64,000 nt of DNA, from assembly GCF_013449685.1 (NCBI RefSeq), contig NZ_JACDSF010000013.1, positions 68,267-132,266 of the forward strand, read 5' to 3'. The position numbers and the translations under genes are program-made. Origin of the DNA: Pectobacterium brasiliense (lineage in GTDB: Bacteria > Pseudomonadota > Gammaproteobacteria > Enterobacterales > Enterobacteriaceae). Shown piece by piece: positions 48,843 to 59,745 of the stretch (positions within the stretch are counted from its first letter, which is position 1; each line of letters opens with the position of its first letter). The notes beneath the pieces are model-generated. The model made no database searches and had not been told where the DNA came from. It worked only from the letters and a program-made list of their open reading frames with translations.

Positions 48843-49268
48843 ATGTCTATTGAAAAAGTATTATACGTTGCCCATGCTCAAGCTACCGGTGGTCGTGATG
48901 GCCGTGCGGTGTCTTCCGATAAAGCGGTTGATATTAAATTGACGACCCCGCGTGAACTGGGTGGTGCAGGCGGTGAAGGGACGAACCCAGAGCAGCTGTT
49001 TGCTGCGGGCTATTCTGCCTGTTTTCTTGGCGCGATGAAGTTTGTCGGTGCGCGTGAGAAAATCGCTGTCCCTGCTGATACCACGGTAAACGGTAGCGTA
49101 GGCATCGGTGCTATCCCGACAGGATTTGGTATTGAAGTCGAACTGACGATTTCCCTGCCGGGTCTGGATCGCGCGGTGGCTGAAGATTTGGTGCAGAAAG
49201 CGCATATCGTTTGCCCATACTCCAATGCAACGCGTGGCAACATCGATGTGACCCTGACTATCGTCTAA
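48843..49268 (+). CDS. ohr: Organic hydroperoxide reductase Ohr
   Basis: A 141-residue thiol peroxidase of the Ohr/OsmC family. The two reactive cysteines are C60 ([10 protein letters not shown]) and C124 ([11 protein letters not shown]). R18 (GGRDGRA) and E50 (NPEQLFAAG) complete the active site. It detoxifies fatty-acid and other organic peroxides with lipoamide as reductant. Preceded by a CTGGAGT ribosome site and followed by a terminator. Confidence 0.96.
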   Translation: MSIEKVLYVAHAQATGGRDGRAVSSDKAVDIKLTTPRELGGAGGEGTNPEQLFAAGYSACFLGAMKFVGAREKIAVPADTTVNGSVGIGAIPTGFGIEVELTISLPGLDRAVAEDLVQKAHIVCPYSNATRGNIDVTLTIV

Positions 49269-49318
49269 GTCCGGCTTGAAGTCAGTACATGATTGATCGA
49301 GGAACTCGATTGATTGAT

Positions 49319-49357
49319 AAAAACGGTGGCTGCGAAGATTCGCACTGCCGTTTTTTT
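49319..49357 (+). terminator. Terminator of ohr
   Basis: AAAACGG with inner GCGAA pairs with TTCGC and CCGTTTT around a short loop, ending in a T7 run. Located 50 bp after ohr. A second palindrome, TGACGGAT-atcctc-ATCCGTCA, follows at about 49359-49380. Confidence 0.85.
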
Positions 49358-49556
49358 ATGACGGATATCCTCATCCGTCACCCTTCGGGCCGTTGCTACG
49401 CAACGTTGAAAAACGTTCCCGACGTTTTTTTATTGGTACGGCATCACCTAAATAGGTAGTGGGTGCGGGTGTAAATGACGGGCACGAGAAAACTAAGGCA
49501 GTAAGCCTGATGAAGAAAAATAGAATATAAGAAAAAATAGACGGGTTGGTTAAGCG

Positions 49557-49772
49557 CTACTCTTTCTGATTGACGAGTACGTTGGCAGGGAGCAGTAATT
49601 GTTCAGCACGCTGCTGCTGTTTGTCTTGGTGATGACCAAACGCGGTGATGGTGGAGTAAGCAAAGCGGCCTAAAAGAATAATAAAGCTGATGAGTAAAAC
49701 GGCACGGGCGATCCGAGAGCCACTTCGTCGCGGGCGTATCGATAATCGTCGTTTATGGGTAAGCGTGGACAT
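49557..49772 (-). CDS. yfgG: YfgG family (DUF2633) small membrane protein
   Basis: A 71-residue protein: basic N-terminus (HKRRLSIRPRRSGSRIAR), one membrane helix (AVLLISFIILLGRFAYSTI), then a Gln-rich polar tail. The block LLISFIILLGRF-YS and HHQ..K match E. coli YfgG, which also lies near ppk-ppx. Its role (metal tolerance has been suggested in E. coli) is not visible from sequence. Confidence 0.8.
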   Translation of the reverse strand: MSTLTHKRRLSIRPRRSGSRIARAVLLISFIILLGRFAYSTITAFGHHQDKQQQRAEQLLLPANVLVNQKE

Positions 49773-50020
49773 TACCGGTTAATCCTCTGTGAAAGCGAAC
49801 ATTCGCTGTTGTTTATTTAGGCACAAGCGGTAGGCGAGGTCAATCTGCCGATGTGAAAAATATGATGACCGATTTCGGTTTTCGCACGTTGGGTGCAAGG
49901 AGACAGGGAGGTATAAACCCGCGTGAAGAGAAAAGGGTATAAAAGGGATAAAGGGATAAAGGGAATCAGTAGAAACCCGCTCAAACAAAAACGAATAAGC
50001 GGGTTGTGTGGTGCAAGGGA

Positions 50021-50209
50021 TTACGCCGTGGTATTGACGTTACGCCCAATCGCCGGATTTGCTGGCAGAGGTGGTAATGCCTGTAAAATGCCGGAGACGA
50101 CAGCTTCTTGATTATCGATCGCTTTTTTCGCTATAAGCGCACTGGCCTCACTGCTGGTACGCATGTTGCTGAGGTCGGTCGCGAGTGATGCAATCTGCGA
50201 TACATCCAT
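50021..50209 (-). CDS. YjfB family small protein (putative motility)
   Basis: A 62-residue protein starting MDVSQIASLATDLSNMRTS. It matches the YjfB family, found in motile bacteria and annotated as a putative motility protein. ATG 50209 follows AGGAG at 6 bp; the frame remains open upstream to 50314 without another ribosome site. It ends PAIGRNVNTTA. No flagellar genes are nearby. Function unknown. Confidence 0.75.
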   Translation of the reverse strand: MDVSQIASLATDLSNMRTSSEASALIAKKAIDNQEAVVSGILQALPPLPANPAIGRNVNTTA

Positions 50210-50438
50210 TTCACTCTCCTTAATACTGAGTTGGATTGATGTCCGGTATGGAAAGGAAGCGCACCTTTCCGCCGAGGTTGCATGATGTTGGCGAAAATTC
50301 TCGCCAGCCATCATTTTGGTATCGGCCCCATCTCTGTAAACTTTACGTTAACCGGGCTTCACCGGCCAGTCTGGTTGCACAATTTTTCGTCACGATACTG
50401 TTCGGCGTACGCTCGGATTACAGACAAAATCCCAGCAA

Positions 50439-51974
50439 TCAGGCTTTTTCTTCCTCAATCATCAGCTTCCAGCCGGTGACGTCCTGCCAGTATTCCTGTT
50501 CCCGTTCCAAATCCAGCTGTACCAGCGTGTTGTTGGTAAAGAAGTCACGTGGGAACGTCAGCGTCCAATAGTTGTCATCGGTATGCAGCCGTAGCGATTC
50601 CGGCGTTGTCGTTGCCTGACGCTGGTTATTCAACAGCGTGGCAAGACGCAAGAGCTGCACCATGGGCAAATACTGTTTCTTTTTGAACAGGTTCAACCGC
50701 GGCAATTCTTCCAGCTTGATCGCTTTACGGTGCAATCGCACGATCATGGACAGCACAAGCTGCTGTTCCTGATTGAAGCCGGGCAGGTTAGTGTTTTGCA
50801 GAATGTAGGCGGAATGACGGTGCATGCCGCTATGGTTAATGCCCAATCCAACCTCATGCAGCATAGAAGCCCAGTTTAAAATGGCTTCGAGCTGTGGATG
50901 CACCAAGTTAGGATTTTGTTCTGCCCATTGTGCATAAAGCTGCTGCGTAGTTTCCCGCACGCGTCGCGCCTGCTCACGATCGATATTGTAATGGGTCGCC
51001 AGACTCTGCGCGGTACGGATACGAATATCCTGATGGCGGAAACGCCCTTCCATTTCGTACAGCACGCCTTCACGCAGCGCGCCATCGGACAGGCGTAGTT
51101 CTTTGATCGCCAGCGCATCGAAAATACCGCATAGGATAGCCAGACCGGGCACGAGCACCGACTGACGGTCTTCGGACAGACCCGGCAGGCTCAGCGCTTT
51201 GAAGTGCTTAAACTGCAAGATCTGCGTGCGTAGCATTTCCAGCCGTTCGGGAGTAATCAGGCCGTCTTTCTCTCCCATTTCCACCAGAATTTCATGCGTA
51301 GCCTTGATCGTTCCAGACGCGCCTAGGGCGAATTTCCAGCCGTATATGCGGTATTCCCAGGACAGCGTCTCCAGCTTTTGTGCCGCGGCCAGCCGTGCGC
51401 GCTTGAAGTTGGCTTCGCTAATTTCACCATTCGGGAAAAACTGCTGTGCGAAGCTGACGCACCCCATGCGACGGCTTTCCACCAGCATCGGCTCGAAATC
51501 TTCACCGATGACCAACTCTGTAGAACCGCCACCGATATCGATGACCAGCTTGCGGCCTTTCTCCGGCTGCGTATGCTCCACGCCCATAAAAATCAGACGG
51601 GCTTCTTCATGGCCGGAAATGATCTCTATCGGATAGGGAATAATATCCGCCGCACGGCGCAGAAACTCCTGCGCGTTGGCCGCTTGACGCAGCGCGTGCG
51701 TACCGACGATGGACACGTTCATGGCTGGGAAGCCTTGCAGCCGTTCAGCAAACAGCGCCAGACAGCTCAGGCCGCGTTGAATGGCTTCTTCGCTGAGCAC
51801 ATTTTTGCTGTCCAGCCCATCGGCCAGATGTACCCGCTGTTTTAAACGCCCCAATACCTGAAGCGCACCGTTTACCACGCGTGCGATCACCATGTGAAAA
51901 CTATTGGAGCCCAGGTCGATGGCGGCGAATTCTTGCGGCTTCATCTCGGTTTTTTCATTGTTCGTTAACGGCAT
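50439..51974 (-). CDS. ppx: Exopolyphosphatase Ppx
   Basis: A 511-residue GppA/Ppx phosphatase. Two actin-like ATPase subdomains (residues 12-310) with [39 protein letters not shown] and [11 protein letters not shown]. An HD-like C-terminal domain follows ([20 protein letters not shown]). It removes terminal phosphates from polyphosphate and may act on pppGpp. Its start overlaps the ppk stop by one base (TAATG), giving translational coupling. Confidence 0.96.
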   Translation of the reverse strand: MPLTNNEKTEMKPQEFAAIDLGSNSFHMVIARVVNGALQVLGRLKQRVHLADGLDSKNVLSEEAIQRGLSCLALFAERLQGFPAMNVSIVGTHALRQAANAQEFLRRAADIIPYPIEIISGHEEARLIFMGVEHTQPEKGRKLVIDIGGGSTELVIGEDFEPMLVESRRMGCVSFAQQFFPNGEISEANFKRARLAAAQKLETLSWEYRIYGWKFALGASGTIKATHEILVEMGEKDGLITPERLEMLRTQILQFKHFKALSLPGLSEDRQSVLVPGLAILCGIFDALAIKELRLSDGALREGVLYEMEGRFRHQDIRIRTAQSLATHYNIDREQARRVRETTQQLYAQWAEQNPNLVHPQLEAILNWASMLHEVGLGINHSGMHRHSAYILQNTNLPGFNQEQQLVLSMIVRLHRKAIKLEELPRLNLFKKKQYLPMVQLLRLATLLNNQRQATTTPESLRLHTDDNYWTLTFPRDFFTNNTLVQLDLEREQEYWQDVTGWKLMIEEEKA

Positions 51975-54046
51975 TATTCAGGCTTATCTCCAGGTTGCTC
52001 CAACGCCTTGATGTAGTCGTAAATGGCATTTTGCGCGCGTACTTTACGCCGGTTGCCGCGTGAGACATAGCGATTGCTCGATTCTTTATCAATGACACGG
52101 GCTTTCACCGTATCACTGAACAGAATATCCAGCGTTTCCAGCACGCGGTTTTTCAAAATGGGATCCAGAATTTCCACTGCGACTTCAATGCGATAATCAA
52201 TGTTGCGTGTCATCCAGTCTGCGGAAGAGAGGTAGACTTTCTTGTCCCCGCCGTTGTTGAAGACATACACCCGATCGTGTTCCAGATAGCGGTCAAGAAT
52301 ACTGATGACCTGAATATTTTCACTGATCCCCGGTAAATTAGGGATCAGCGAACACATGCCACGTACCAGTAGATTGATTTTTACGCCCGCAGAGGAAGCC
52401 TGATACAGCTTTTCTGCCAGCCCTTTATCCACCAGATTATTTACCTTAAGCGTAATGCCTGCATCACGATTCGCCAGCGCATTTTCGATCTCGGTATCGA
52501 TCAATTGGTAAAGCTTGTCGCGGGAATTTTGCGGTGACACCAGCAGGTGCTCGAAGCTGACCGGGCGGTAGGGGTTTTCAATGAAATTGAAGACGCGACG
52601 GACTTCGTTGGTAATGCGTTCGTCGGCGGTCAGCAGCGAGTAATCCGTATACAGACGGGCAGTTTTCTCGTTGAAGTTACCGGTGCCGATATGCGCGTAA
52701 CGCACGATGTTTTCCCCTTCGCGGCGGGAAATCAGGAATAGCTTGGCGTGAATTTTCAGCCCTGGCACCGAGAAAATGACGTGTACGCCCGCTTCTGTCA
52801 GGCGTTTGGCCCAGTGGATGTTCGCCTCTTCATCAAAGCGTGCCTGTAGCTCGACCACGACCGTCACTTTCTTGCCGTTGTGCGCCGCATGAATCATCGA
52901 GGTAATGATGCGCGAGTCTTTGGCAACGCGGTAAATATTGATTTTGATGGACAGCACGTTAGGGTCGAAAGAGGCTTGTCGCAGCAGCTCTAATACGTGC
53001 TCGAAGGTGTGGTACGGGTAATAGAGCAGCACATCGCGCTCACGGATCGCATCAAACCCATTGCGAAAATTGTTGAACCCAGTGTGCCGCAGGCGGGGCA
53101 AAGGTTTGTTGACCAGATTGGCGCGCCCGACGTTCGGGAAGGAAATAAAATCTTTGAAATTATGATAACGCCCGCCGGGGATAACGGAGTCAAAGGAGGA
53201 GATCCCCAGCTTCTCTTGTAGCATCGCGACCATGGCGTCTGGCATGTCGCGCTGATACACAAATCTCACCGGCTCGGCGGTTAAGCGCTGCTTCAGGCTG
53301 GAAGACATCAGCTCCAGCAGGCTGGATTCCATTTCCGTCACCAGATCGTATTCTGCATCGCGCGTCATTTTCATGGAGTACGCGTTCAGCGCATCATAAT
53401 CGAAGAAACCCTTGAAGATATCATCCAGACAGTAACGCAGAATGTTATCGATGAGGATCATGGTCTTACGACGACGCGGCGCTTCCGCTGGCAGGTTGAC
53501 GAAGCGCGGTATTTTATCCGAAGGAATTTCCAGCAGGGCGTAGCTGATCTCATCACCACGAATAATTTCGACGGCAAGATAGGTATAGTTATCCTTCAGA
53601 AACTCCACCAGATTGGTTTCGTCAAAGATCAGTATTGGCGTGATGTGTGGGCGCAGATATTGCCGGAAGTAATCTCTCAGCCACTCTTGCTGATTCGGGG
53701 AAACCTGACGTTCGTTGACCAGAAAAATCTGGTTACGCGCCATCTCCAGCAGCAGTTCGTTGTACAGGCTATCAAATATTTGATCGGTTTTGAGAACTCG
53801 CGCCTGAATTTTGCCTAAAAGATGTCGCAGATTGCCGTCCAGACCTTGTTCTTCATTAATCAGAATGCGTCTTTTCAAATCGGCAAAACGGACTTTATAA
53901 AATTCATCAAGGTTGCTGGAGTAAATGCCCAGAAAGCGCATACGTTCGATTAACGGATTGCTTTTATCTGCTGCTTCCTGAAGTACTCGTTCATTAAAGG
54001 ATAACCAACTTAATTCTTTCTCTATATAGAGTTTGTCCTGACCCAT
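51974..54046 (-). CDS. ppk: Polyphosphate kinase Ppk1
   Basis: A 690-residue polyphosphate kinase. ATG 54046 is chosen: GGAG lies 6 bp upstream and the N-terminus [20 protein letters not shown] then matches E. coli. The autophosphorylated His is in the phospholipase D-like block [12 protein letters not shown]; the second His is in [32 protein letters not shown] is part of the head domain. It makes and degrades polyphosphate. Operon with ppx; divergent from a phosphate-type ABC cassette. Confidence 0.96.
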   Translation of the reverse strand: MGQDKLYIEKELSWLSFNERVLQEAADKSNPLIERMRFLGIYSSNLDEFYKVRFADLKRRILINEEQGLDGNLRHLLGKIQARVLKTDQIFDSLYNELLLEMARNQIFLVNERQVSPNQQEWLRDYFRQYLRPHITPILIFDETNLVEFLKDNYTYLAVEIIRGDEISYALLEIPSDKIPRFVNLPAEAPRRRKTMILIDNILRYCLDDIFKGFFDYDALNAYSMKMTRDAEYDLVTEMESSLLELMSSSLKQRLTAEPVRFVYQRDMPDAMVAMLQEKLGISSFDSVIPGGRYHNFKDFISFPNVGRANLVNKPLPRLRHTGFNNFRNGFDAIRERDVLLYYPYHTFEHVLELLRQASFDPNVLSIKINIYRVAKDSRIITSMIHAAHNGKKVTVVVELQARFDEEANIHWAKRLTEAGVHVIFSVPGLKIHAKLFLISRREGENIVRYAHIGTGNFNEKTARLYTDYSLLTADERITNEVRRVFNFIENPYRPVSFEHLLVSPQNSRDKLYQLIDTEIENALANRDAGITLKVNNLVDKGLAEKLYQASSAGVKINLLVRGMCSLIPNLPGISENIQVISILDRYLEHDRVYVFNNGGDKKVYLSSADWMTRNIDYRIEVAVEILDPILKNRVLETLDILFSDTVKARVIDKESSNRYVSRGNRRKVRAQNAIYDYIKALEQPGDKPE

Positions 54047-54163
54047 TGTCACTCCGCTCAACGCATGTACTGAAGGTTCATCCAATATTCATACCCTTCC
54101 TTTGTGGAGATAGGGTACAACAACATTATGGCGTGTTGATGACGATAAAATCTAATTCATAGA

Positions 54164-54186
54164 CAGACTTACCATTGTCATATTAT
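54164..54186 (+). promoter_or_regulatory. Possible partial Pho box upstream of the ABC cassette
   Basis: ACTTACCATTGTCATATTAT contains one good Pho half site (TTGTCATATTA against CTGTCATAWAW) and a poor second half. It lies 80 bp before the pstC-like gene. I give it low weight. Confidence 0.25.
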
Positions 54187-54263
54187 GGGCGTAAAGGCAA
54201 CATATGCTACCCGCAATACGTTAGCAACACGACTCTGGCGGCTTCACTCTGACGGCGAGAATA

Positions 54264-56432
54264 ATGGTAAACACAGGTAACGCATCACAGTATCGGGATC
54301 GTCGGCGAGCGTGGATCGATCGCTTGGTTCACCGCATTGTTGCGAGCAGTGGGCTGCTTGTGCTGGCTATGCTGTTGTTAATCTTCTTCTATCTCCTGTA
54401 TGTGGTGACACCACTGTTCCTTTCGCCCACCGTTAATGGCCAAAAAACGGTGCCACGCCATGGTGCGGAACCGTCGCTGGCGCTGGGGCTTAGCGACAAC
54501 GGGCAGATCGGGTTTCGTATCGACAGTCAGGGCTATGGCGAGTTTATTCCGTTTGCGGAAAATCAGCCCATGTCGCGTATTCAACTGGTTCCCGCGCTGA
54601 GCTTACTGGCGCAAAATCGGGGTGAGCAGCAGATCTATGCTTTGAGCCAGCCCGACGGCCGTCTGCTTTTCGTTCAGCCTGTGCTGTCAGGTACGGAAAA
54701 TCGTTCCCCTGTCTGGGATTATCCGCTGGGTGAGCAGGCCTATTCGCTGGGTTTACCTGCGCAGCCGCTGCGTCATCTGGCAGTGGCGGCGGTGGGGGAA
54801 AAGCATATTGTTGTGGCGGCGATCGGGCAGGAAAATGCCTTGAGCATCGCTGATATTGATGAAAGCGGCGTGCGGCAACGGGCACAGATTACGCTTCCGG
54901 CGGGGACGATTAACCAACTGCTGCTGACGCCAGACGGACAGCAGGTGTATTTGCTCAGCGGTAAGACATTAACGCTGTGGCAGGTGGGGGCGAACGCGCT
55001 GACGCTGCGGGAAGAACGACAGTTACAACTGGCGGAACCGCTGCATCTGGCGCTGTTGTCCGGTGGACGATCGCTGCTGGTGCAGGCTGCTGACGGGCGG
55101 ATTAGCCAATGGTTTGACGTTCCGGGCGAAAAGGGCGCTACGCTGACAGAGACTCGTCAGTTTCCGCATGTGGTGGGCGAGTCGGTGTTGTTGGCAACGG
55201 AGATGCAGCGGCGCGTCTTTGCCACATTGAGCGCACAGGGTGAGCTGTCGCTGTTTGCGAGCAAGCAGTCGCATGCGCTGCTGACGCAGACGTTACCGGC
55301 TCATGCACAAAAGCTGGCGTTTTCGCCGCGCGGTTCAGCGTTGCTGGTTGAAACGGCACAGGGCTGGCATCGCTATCAGGTTGATAACCCGTATCCCGAT
55401 ATTGGCTGGCGTGGGCTGTGGCAAAAGCTGTGGTACGAGAACTATCCGGAGCCCGCCTATATCTGGCAATCCACGTCTGCGGACGACAGCTATCAGGCCA
55501 AATTCAGCATGATGCCGCTGATGCTGGGCACGATGAAGGCCGCGATTTACGCCATGCTGTTTGCCACGCCGCTGGCGCTGTCCGCTGCGATTTATACCGC
55601 CTGCTTTATGTCGCCGACGCTGCGACGCTGGATTAAACCCACGCTGGAAATCATGGGTGCGCTGCCGACGGTGGTCGTCGGTTTAATTGCGGCTATCTGG
55701 CTGGCCCCGCATTTTGCGACCTATCTGTCCGCGATTCTGGTCATGCCGATTTTATGGATGCTGGCCGTGCTCGGCTGCGGCTGGCTGATTGAATGCCTGC
55801 CGACGCGCTGGCGCGTCCGTTTCCCTGCTGGCTGGGACGTGCTATTCCTCATTCCCACGATCTTGCTGACATTTGTGGTCGGCTGTTGGCTTGCGCCGCG
55901 AATGGAGATCTGGGTGTTGGGGCAGCCGCTGTACCAGTGGCTGGGTGATGATTTTGTGCAACGCAATACGCTGGTGGCGGGCGTTGCTCTTGGCTTCGCG
56001 CTGATCCCGCTGATTTTTTCGCTGGCGGAGGATGCGTTGTTCAGCGTACCGGCTCGTTTAAGTCAGGGATCGCTGGCGCTGGGGGCGACAGCGTGGCAAA
56101 CCCTGTGGCGCGTCGTACTGCCGTCCGCCAGTGCTGGGATTTTCGCGGCGCTGATGCTGAGTTTTGGTCGCGCCGTGGGGGAAACCATGATTGTGCTCAT
56201 GGCGACGGGCAATACACCGATTATGGATGAAGGTCTGCTCCAGGGGCTGCGTTCGCTGGCGGCGAATATCGCTATTGAAATGCCGGAAGCGGTGACGAAC
56301 AGCGGCCACTATCGGGTGCTGTTCTTAACGGCATTAACGCTGTTTGTTTTCACGTTCATCGTAAATACGCTGGCTGAAACTATCCGGCAGCGCTTACGCC
56401 AACGCTACCGTGATGAAGGAGAAAATGCGTGA
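54264..56432 (+). CDS. PstC-like phosphate ABC permease with large periplasmic domain
   Basis: A 722-residue permease, more than twice the length of classic PstC. A first membrane helix (SSGLLVLAMLLLIFFYLLYVV) is followed by about 370 residues with repeated beta-sheet motifs (LLLTPDGQQVYLLSGKTL, LALLSGGRSLLVQAADGR), suggesting a periplasmic beta-propeller. The C-terminal 300 residues are a normal PstC core with GALPTVVVGLIAAIW and the EAA loop LGATAWQTLWRVVLPSA. Long PstC forms like this occur in Vibrio. Overlaps the next gene by 4 bp. Phosphate as substrate is inferred from the core and from PstB. Confidence 0.8.
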   Translation: MVNTGNASQYRDRRRAWIDRLVHRIVASSGLLVLAMLLLIFFYLLYVVTPLFLSPTVNGQKTVPRHGAEPSLALGLSDNGQIGFRIDSQGYGEFIPFAENQPMSRIQLVPALSLLAQNRGEQQIYALSQPDGRLLFVQPVLSGTENRSPVWDYPLGEQAYSLGLPAQPLRHLAVAAVGEKHIVVAAIGQENALSIADIDESGVRQRAQITLPAGTINQLLLTPDGQQVYLLSGKTLTLWQVGANALTLREERQLQLAEPLHLALLSGGRSLLVQAADGRISQWFDVPGEKGATLTETRQFPHVVGESVLLATEMQRRVFATLSAQGELSLFASKQSHALLTQTLPAHAQKLAFSPRGSALLVETAQGWHRYQVDNPYPDIGWRGLWQKLWYENYPEPAYIWQSTSADDSYQAKFSMMPLMLGTMKAAIYAMLFATPLALSAAIYTACFMSPTLRRWIKPTLEIMGALPTVVVGLIAAIWLAPHFATYLSAILVMPILWMLAVLGCGWLIECLPTRWRVRFPAGWDVLFLIPTILLTFVVGCWLAPRMEIWVLGQPLYQWLGDDFVQRNTLVAGVALGFALIPLIFSLAEDALFSVPARLSQGSLALGATAWQTLWRVVLPSASAGIFAALMLSFGRAVGETMIVLMATGNTPIMDEGLLQGLRSLAANIAIEMPEAVTNSGHYRVLFLTALTLFVFTFIVNTLAETIRQRLRQRYRDEGENA

Positions 56433-58075
56433 AGCGCTGGTTCCGTTCGGGAAGGCCCTGGGTGTGGCTGACCGCATCGTCAATTTCCATTAGCCTGCTG
56501 GCGATGTTGGCAATCATTGTGTTGCTGGCCGGGCAGGGCATGCGTTATCTGTGGCCGCAGCCTGTCTGGCTGCTGACGTTACAGCCGGAACAGGGGGCGC
56601 AACGTGCGCTGATAGGGGAAATTTATGCCGAGCAGACGCTGTCGCGCCAACAACTGGAACAGGCTGGTTTGTCTTCTTTGTCTGAGGACGCTGAAACACG
56701 CTATTTGATTAAAATTGGCCAGCGCGAAATTCATGGGCAGAGCTTTCGCACGCTGCTGTCGCGCGACATTGTTCGCTTTGATAAACCCGCCGACATTCTG
56801 GTGTTGAAGCGGATGAACAATGGCACTGCCTATGGTTATCTGGCTGGCATGCTAGAGGGCGAGCAGCCGCTGGTGGCAATGGATCTCCCCGCCACCTTAC
56901 AGCATCGCGTCGAGCAGGTGCAGGGATTGCTTGCGAAGACGCAGGCCATCCGTATGGGGGAGATGGCGAAGATCAACCAGCAGTTTGAGACGCTGCGGCT
57001 GGAAGAGAAAAAGCGGCAGCAGGCCAAGACGCTAGATAATCAGGCGTTAGCCCGCCTTCAGGCTGAGCGCATTGAACTGCAACGCCACTTTGATGAGCTG
57101 TCGCGCCAGCTAACCTCACTCAATCTGGACATTAATCGCGATACCGTGCAGTTGCGGGACGCGAACGGCAGCGTCCATCTTATTCCGCTCAGGGACATTG
57201 AACAGGCCTGGTACCCTAACGCGATGAGCCTGTGGGAAAAAGCCAGCCACTGGGGCGCTCAGGCGAAATACATGCTGGTGCACTACTCGCCGGACAGCAA
57301 CAGCGCGGGCCATCTTTTCCCTGCCATTTTTGGCACCGTGCTAATGGTGGTGCTGATGTCCATCGTGGTGATGCCGTTGGGGGTAATCGCCGCAGTTTAT
57401 CTGCATGAATACGCGGGGAAAAATAGTCTAACGCGCTGGGTGCGGATTGCCGTGGTCAATCTGGCTGGGGTGCCTTCCATTGTGTACGGCGTGTTCGGGT
57501 TAGGCTTTTTTGTTTATCTCATCGGTGGCACGTTGGATCAGCTGTTCTATTCCGAGGCGCTGCCAAATCCGACGTTTGGTACGCCGGGGCTGCTGTGGGC
57601 ATCGCTGACGCTGGCTCTGCTGACGCTGCCGGTGGTGATTGTGGCGACGGAAGAAGGGCTATCACGTATCCCGATGTCGGTACGCCACGGCTCACTGGCG
57701 TTGGGCGCCACCAAGGCCGAAACGCTGTGGCACGTTGTGCTGCCGATGGCGGTTCCCGCGATGATGACCGGTTTAATCCTCGCGGTGGCGCGTGCCGCAG
57801 GGGAAACGGCGCCGCTGATGTTGGTCGGCGTGGTGAAGTCGGTGCCGGTTTTACCGGTTGATGACATTTTCCCTTATCTGCATCTTGAGCGAAAATTTAT
57901 GCATCTGGGATTCCAGATTTACGATTTGGCGTTCCAAAGCCCGGACGTGGAAGCCGCCAGGCCGCTGGTGTACATCACCGCACTGCTGCTGGTGCTGATT
58001 GTCGTCGGGTTGAACCTTGCGGCGATTGGAATCCGCCATGTTCTGCGTGAGAAATATCGTTCGTTATCACTCTGA
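56429..58075 (+). CDS. PstA-like phosphate ABC permease with coiled-coil insert
   Basis: A 548-residue permease. After a first helix (ISISLLAMLAIIVLLAG) comes a long periplasmic insert. It includes a predicted coiled coil (residues about 160-240, with FETLRLEEKKRQQAKTLDNQ and LARLQAERIELQRHFDELSR). From about 290 the PstA core begins, with NLAGVPSIVYGVFGLGFFVY and EAA loop LGATKAETLWHVVLPMA. Pairs with the upstream PstC-like protein. Both carry extra periplasmic domains that could replace or dock a binding protein. Confidence 0.8.
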   Translation: MKRWFRSGRPWVWLTASSISISLLAMLAIIVLLAGQGMRYLWPQPVWLLTLQPEQGAQRALIGEIYAEQTLSRQQLEQAGLSSLSEDAETRYLIKIGQREIHGQSFRTLLSRDIVRFDKPADILVLKRMNNGTAYGYLAGMLEGEQPLVAMDLPATLQHRVEQVQGLLAKTQAIRMGEMAKINQQFETLRLEEKKRQQAKTLDNQALARLQAERIELQRHFDELSRQLTSLNLDINRDTVQLRDANGSVHLIPLRDIEQAWYPNAMSLWEKASHWGAQAKYMLVHYSPDSNSAGHLFPAIFGTVLMVVLMSIVVMPLGVIAAVYLHEYAGKNSLTRWVRIAVVNLAGVPSIVYGVFGLGFFVYLIGGTLDQLFYSEALPNPTFGTPGLLWASLTLALLTLPVVIVATEEGLSRIPMSVRHGSLALGATKAETLWHVVLPMAVPAMMTGLILAVARAAGETAPLMLVGVVKSVPVLPVDDIFPYLHLERKFMHLGFQIYDLAFQSPDVEAARPLVYITALLLVLIVVGLNLAAIGIRHVLREKYRSLSL

Positions 58076-58090
58076 AAGTAGGATGAAGTT

Positions 58091-58906
58091 ATGGGATTTA
58101 TGACACAAAAGGAGATGGCACCGCTACCTGATGTTCATCAACTGAGTGATGAACAGACGATGTTAACCGTGGAACATCTGAATCTGTACTATGGCGACAA
58201 GCAGGCGCTGAACGATATTTCGATTCGTATTCCGAAGAAGCAGGTCACGGCGCTGATTGGGCCGTCGGGCTGTGGCAAATCCACGCTGTTACGCTGCTTT
58301 AATCGGATGAATGATCTGGTGGACAACTGCCGTACCGAAGGCGATATCTGGCTGAACGGCATGCCAATTAACGACCCGCAGTTAGATGTTGCTGTGTTAC
58401 GCCGCCGGGTCGGTATGGTTTTCCAACGCCCGAATCCGTTTCCTAAATCGATCTATGAAAACGTCATTTATGGCCTTAGATTACAGGGACTACGCGATCG
58501 CCGCTTTTTGGATGATGCCGTTGAGCGTGCGCTGCGGGCGGCGGCGCTGTGGCATGAAGTAAAAGATCGGCTGAGTGACAACGCGCTGACGCTATCCAGC
58601 GGGCAGCAGCAGCGCTTGGTGATCGCCCGGGCGATCGCCATTGAGCCGGAAGTATTGTTGCTGGACGAACCAACCTCCGCGCTCGATCCCATTTCGACGC
58701 TGGTTGTCGAGGAACTGATGGGAACGCTAAAGCAGCATTTCACGCTGGTGCTGGTGACGCACAACATGCAGCAGGCCGCTCGCGTGTCGGATTACACCGC
58801 GTTTATCAATCAGGGCAAACTGATCGAATACAACCGTACTGACGATCTGTTTACCTCTCCGGCGCAGCGGCGCACGGAGGATTATATTACTGGGCGTTTT
58901 GGTTAG
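58091..58906 (+). CDS. pstB: Phosphate ABC transporter ATPase PstB
   Basis: A 271-residue ATPase with Walker [10 protein letters not shown], PstB-type [37 protein letters not shown], signature [20 protein letters not shown], Walker [13 protein letters not shown] and switch [17 protein letters not shown]. The CFNRMND and RPNPFPKS blocks are specific to PstB. Third gene of the cassette, 15 bp after pstA-like. No pstS and no phoU are present in the window. Confidence 0.9.
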   Translation: MGFMTQKEMAPLPDVHQLSDEQTMLTVEHLNLYYGDKQALNDISIRIPKKQVTALIGPSGCGKSTLLRCFNRMNDLVDNCRTEGDIWLNGMPINDPQLDVAVLRRRVGMVFQRPNPFPKSIYENVIYGLRLQGLRDRRFLDDAVERALRAAALWHEVKDRLSDNALTLSSGQQQRLVIARAIAIEPEVLLLDEPTSALDPISTLVVEELMGTLKQHFTLVLVTHNMQQAARVSDYTAFINQGKLIEYNRTDDLFTSPAQRRTEDYITGRFG

Positions 58907-59120
58907 GTTTTTATTTAAATACTAAAATATAATATCATCGTATACATATTATTTATTATGAATTGTGATGATATTATGAATGTGTTTATTGTTACCATGA
59001 CAATAAATAAATTGATAATTATTTGTTTTTAATGTGAATGTTTTATATTATTGTGATTTTCTTACTGGAAAAAATAACATTTTGATTCATAGTTTATCTG
59101 CAGCAATTGGCTGCATTTAA
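58907..59120. other. Very AT-rich spacer
   Basis: About 210 bp of almost pure A/T runs, unlike the GC-rich surroundings. Typical of a silenced promoter of acquired DNA. No gene or defined operator seen. Confidence 0.5.
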
Positions 59121-59699
59121 ATGGAATTACTCAGGATGAGAAATAAAATATATATTGGTTTTGCATTCAGTATGTTGGTTAGTGCTGTATTTCCGGCGTA
59201 TTCTCAGGGTATGGAAGAGCCGGTGGCGGAAACAATTACAGCATTTGATTCTCCCCTTCTGGAGCATCCAGTATCTGCAAATGAATCCTCTTCTCAGGAC
59301 TATAAGCCTCTTCGTGCGCCAGCGCCGGCATTGAGTTCTGTCTATGTCTATGCAGTGGCATCAACACAGAATGGCGGAGCCTGGGAATATATTGGCCCGA
59401 ATAAGCTTGCGACGACTCAGGATCACGGAGGAGCACAGTTACGCATTGCCGTGTTGGAAGTGGGTTATGGTAATAATCGCTTTGGCTGGATTGATGGCTT
59501 ACAAAAGAGCCCCTATCAGGTTAACGGTGTCTGTGTCGTGAGTGGTTATTATTCCGAGTCGTGTCCCGCAGGTTCGACTTATGTAGGATGGATGGCCTAT
59601 TTCAACGGCGATGGCATGCAGTCTGGGACATTCCGTTACCAATCCACCTCAATAAACGGGCCTTATCGGACGCTTAGCACGTCATTGAACATTCGATAA
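59121..59699 (+). CDS. Secreted DUF4879 (YolA-like) protein
   Basis: A 192-residue protein with a signal peptide (KIYIGFAFSMLVSAVFPAYS) and a linker to about residue 70. Its C-terminal domain carries SSVYVYAVASTQNGGAWEYI, TTQDHGGAQLRIAVLEVGYG, then two Cys about 11 residues apart (GVCVVSGYYSESCPAGS) and TFRYQSTSINGPYRTLSTSL. I take this to be DUF4879, seen in Bacillus YolA and some plant-associated proteobacteria; the match is from memory. Function unknown. Either ATG 59121 or ATG 59136 could be the start. Low-GC surroundings suggest horizontal transfer. Confidence 0.6.
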   Translation: MELLRMRNKIYIGFAFSMLVSAVFPAYSQGMEEPVAETITAFDSPLLEHPVSANESSSQDYKPLRAPAPALSSVYVYAVASTQNGGAWEYIGPNKLATTQDHGGAQLRIAVLEVGYGNNRFGWIDGLQKSPYQVNGVCVVSGYYSESCPAGSTYVGWMAYFNGDGMQSGTFRYQSTSINGPYRTLSTSLNIR

Positions 59700-59745
59700 C
59701 ACTATATTCTCAGCAGGATCTCCCAAAAAGAGAGCCTGCTTTTCA

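Noticed and set aside
49381-49440. GTTCCCGACG near 49420 as a fifth copy of the structured repeat
   Set aside because: Only about 10 bp match. The end sequences and both hairpins are missing.
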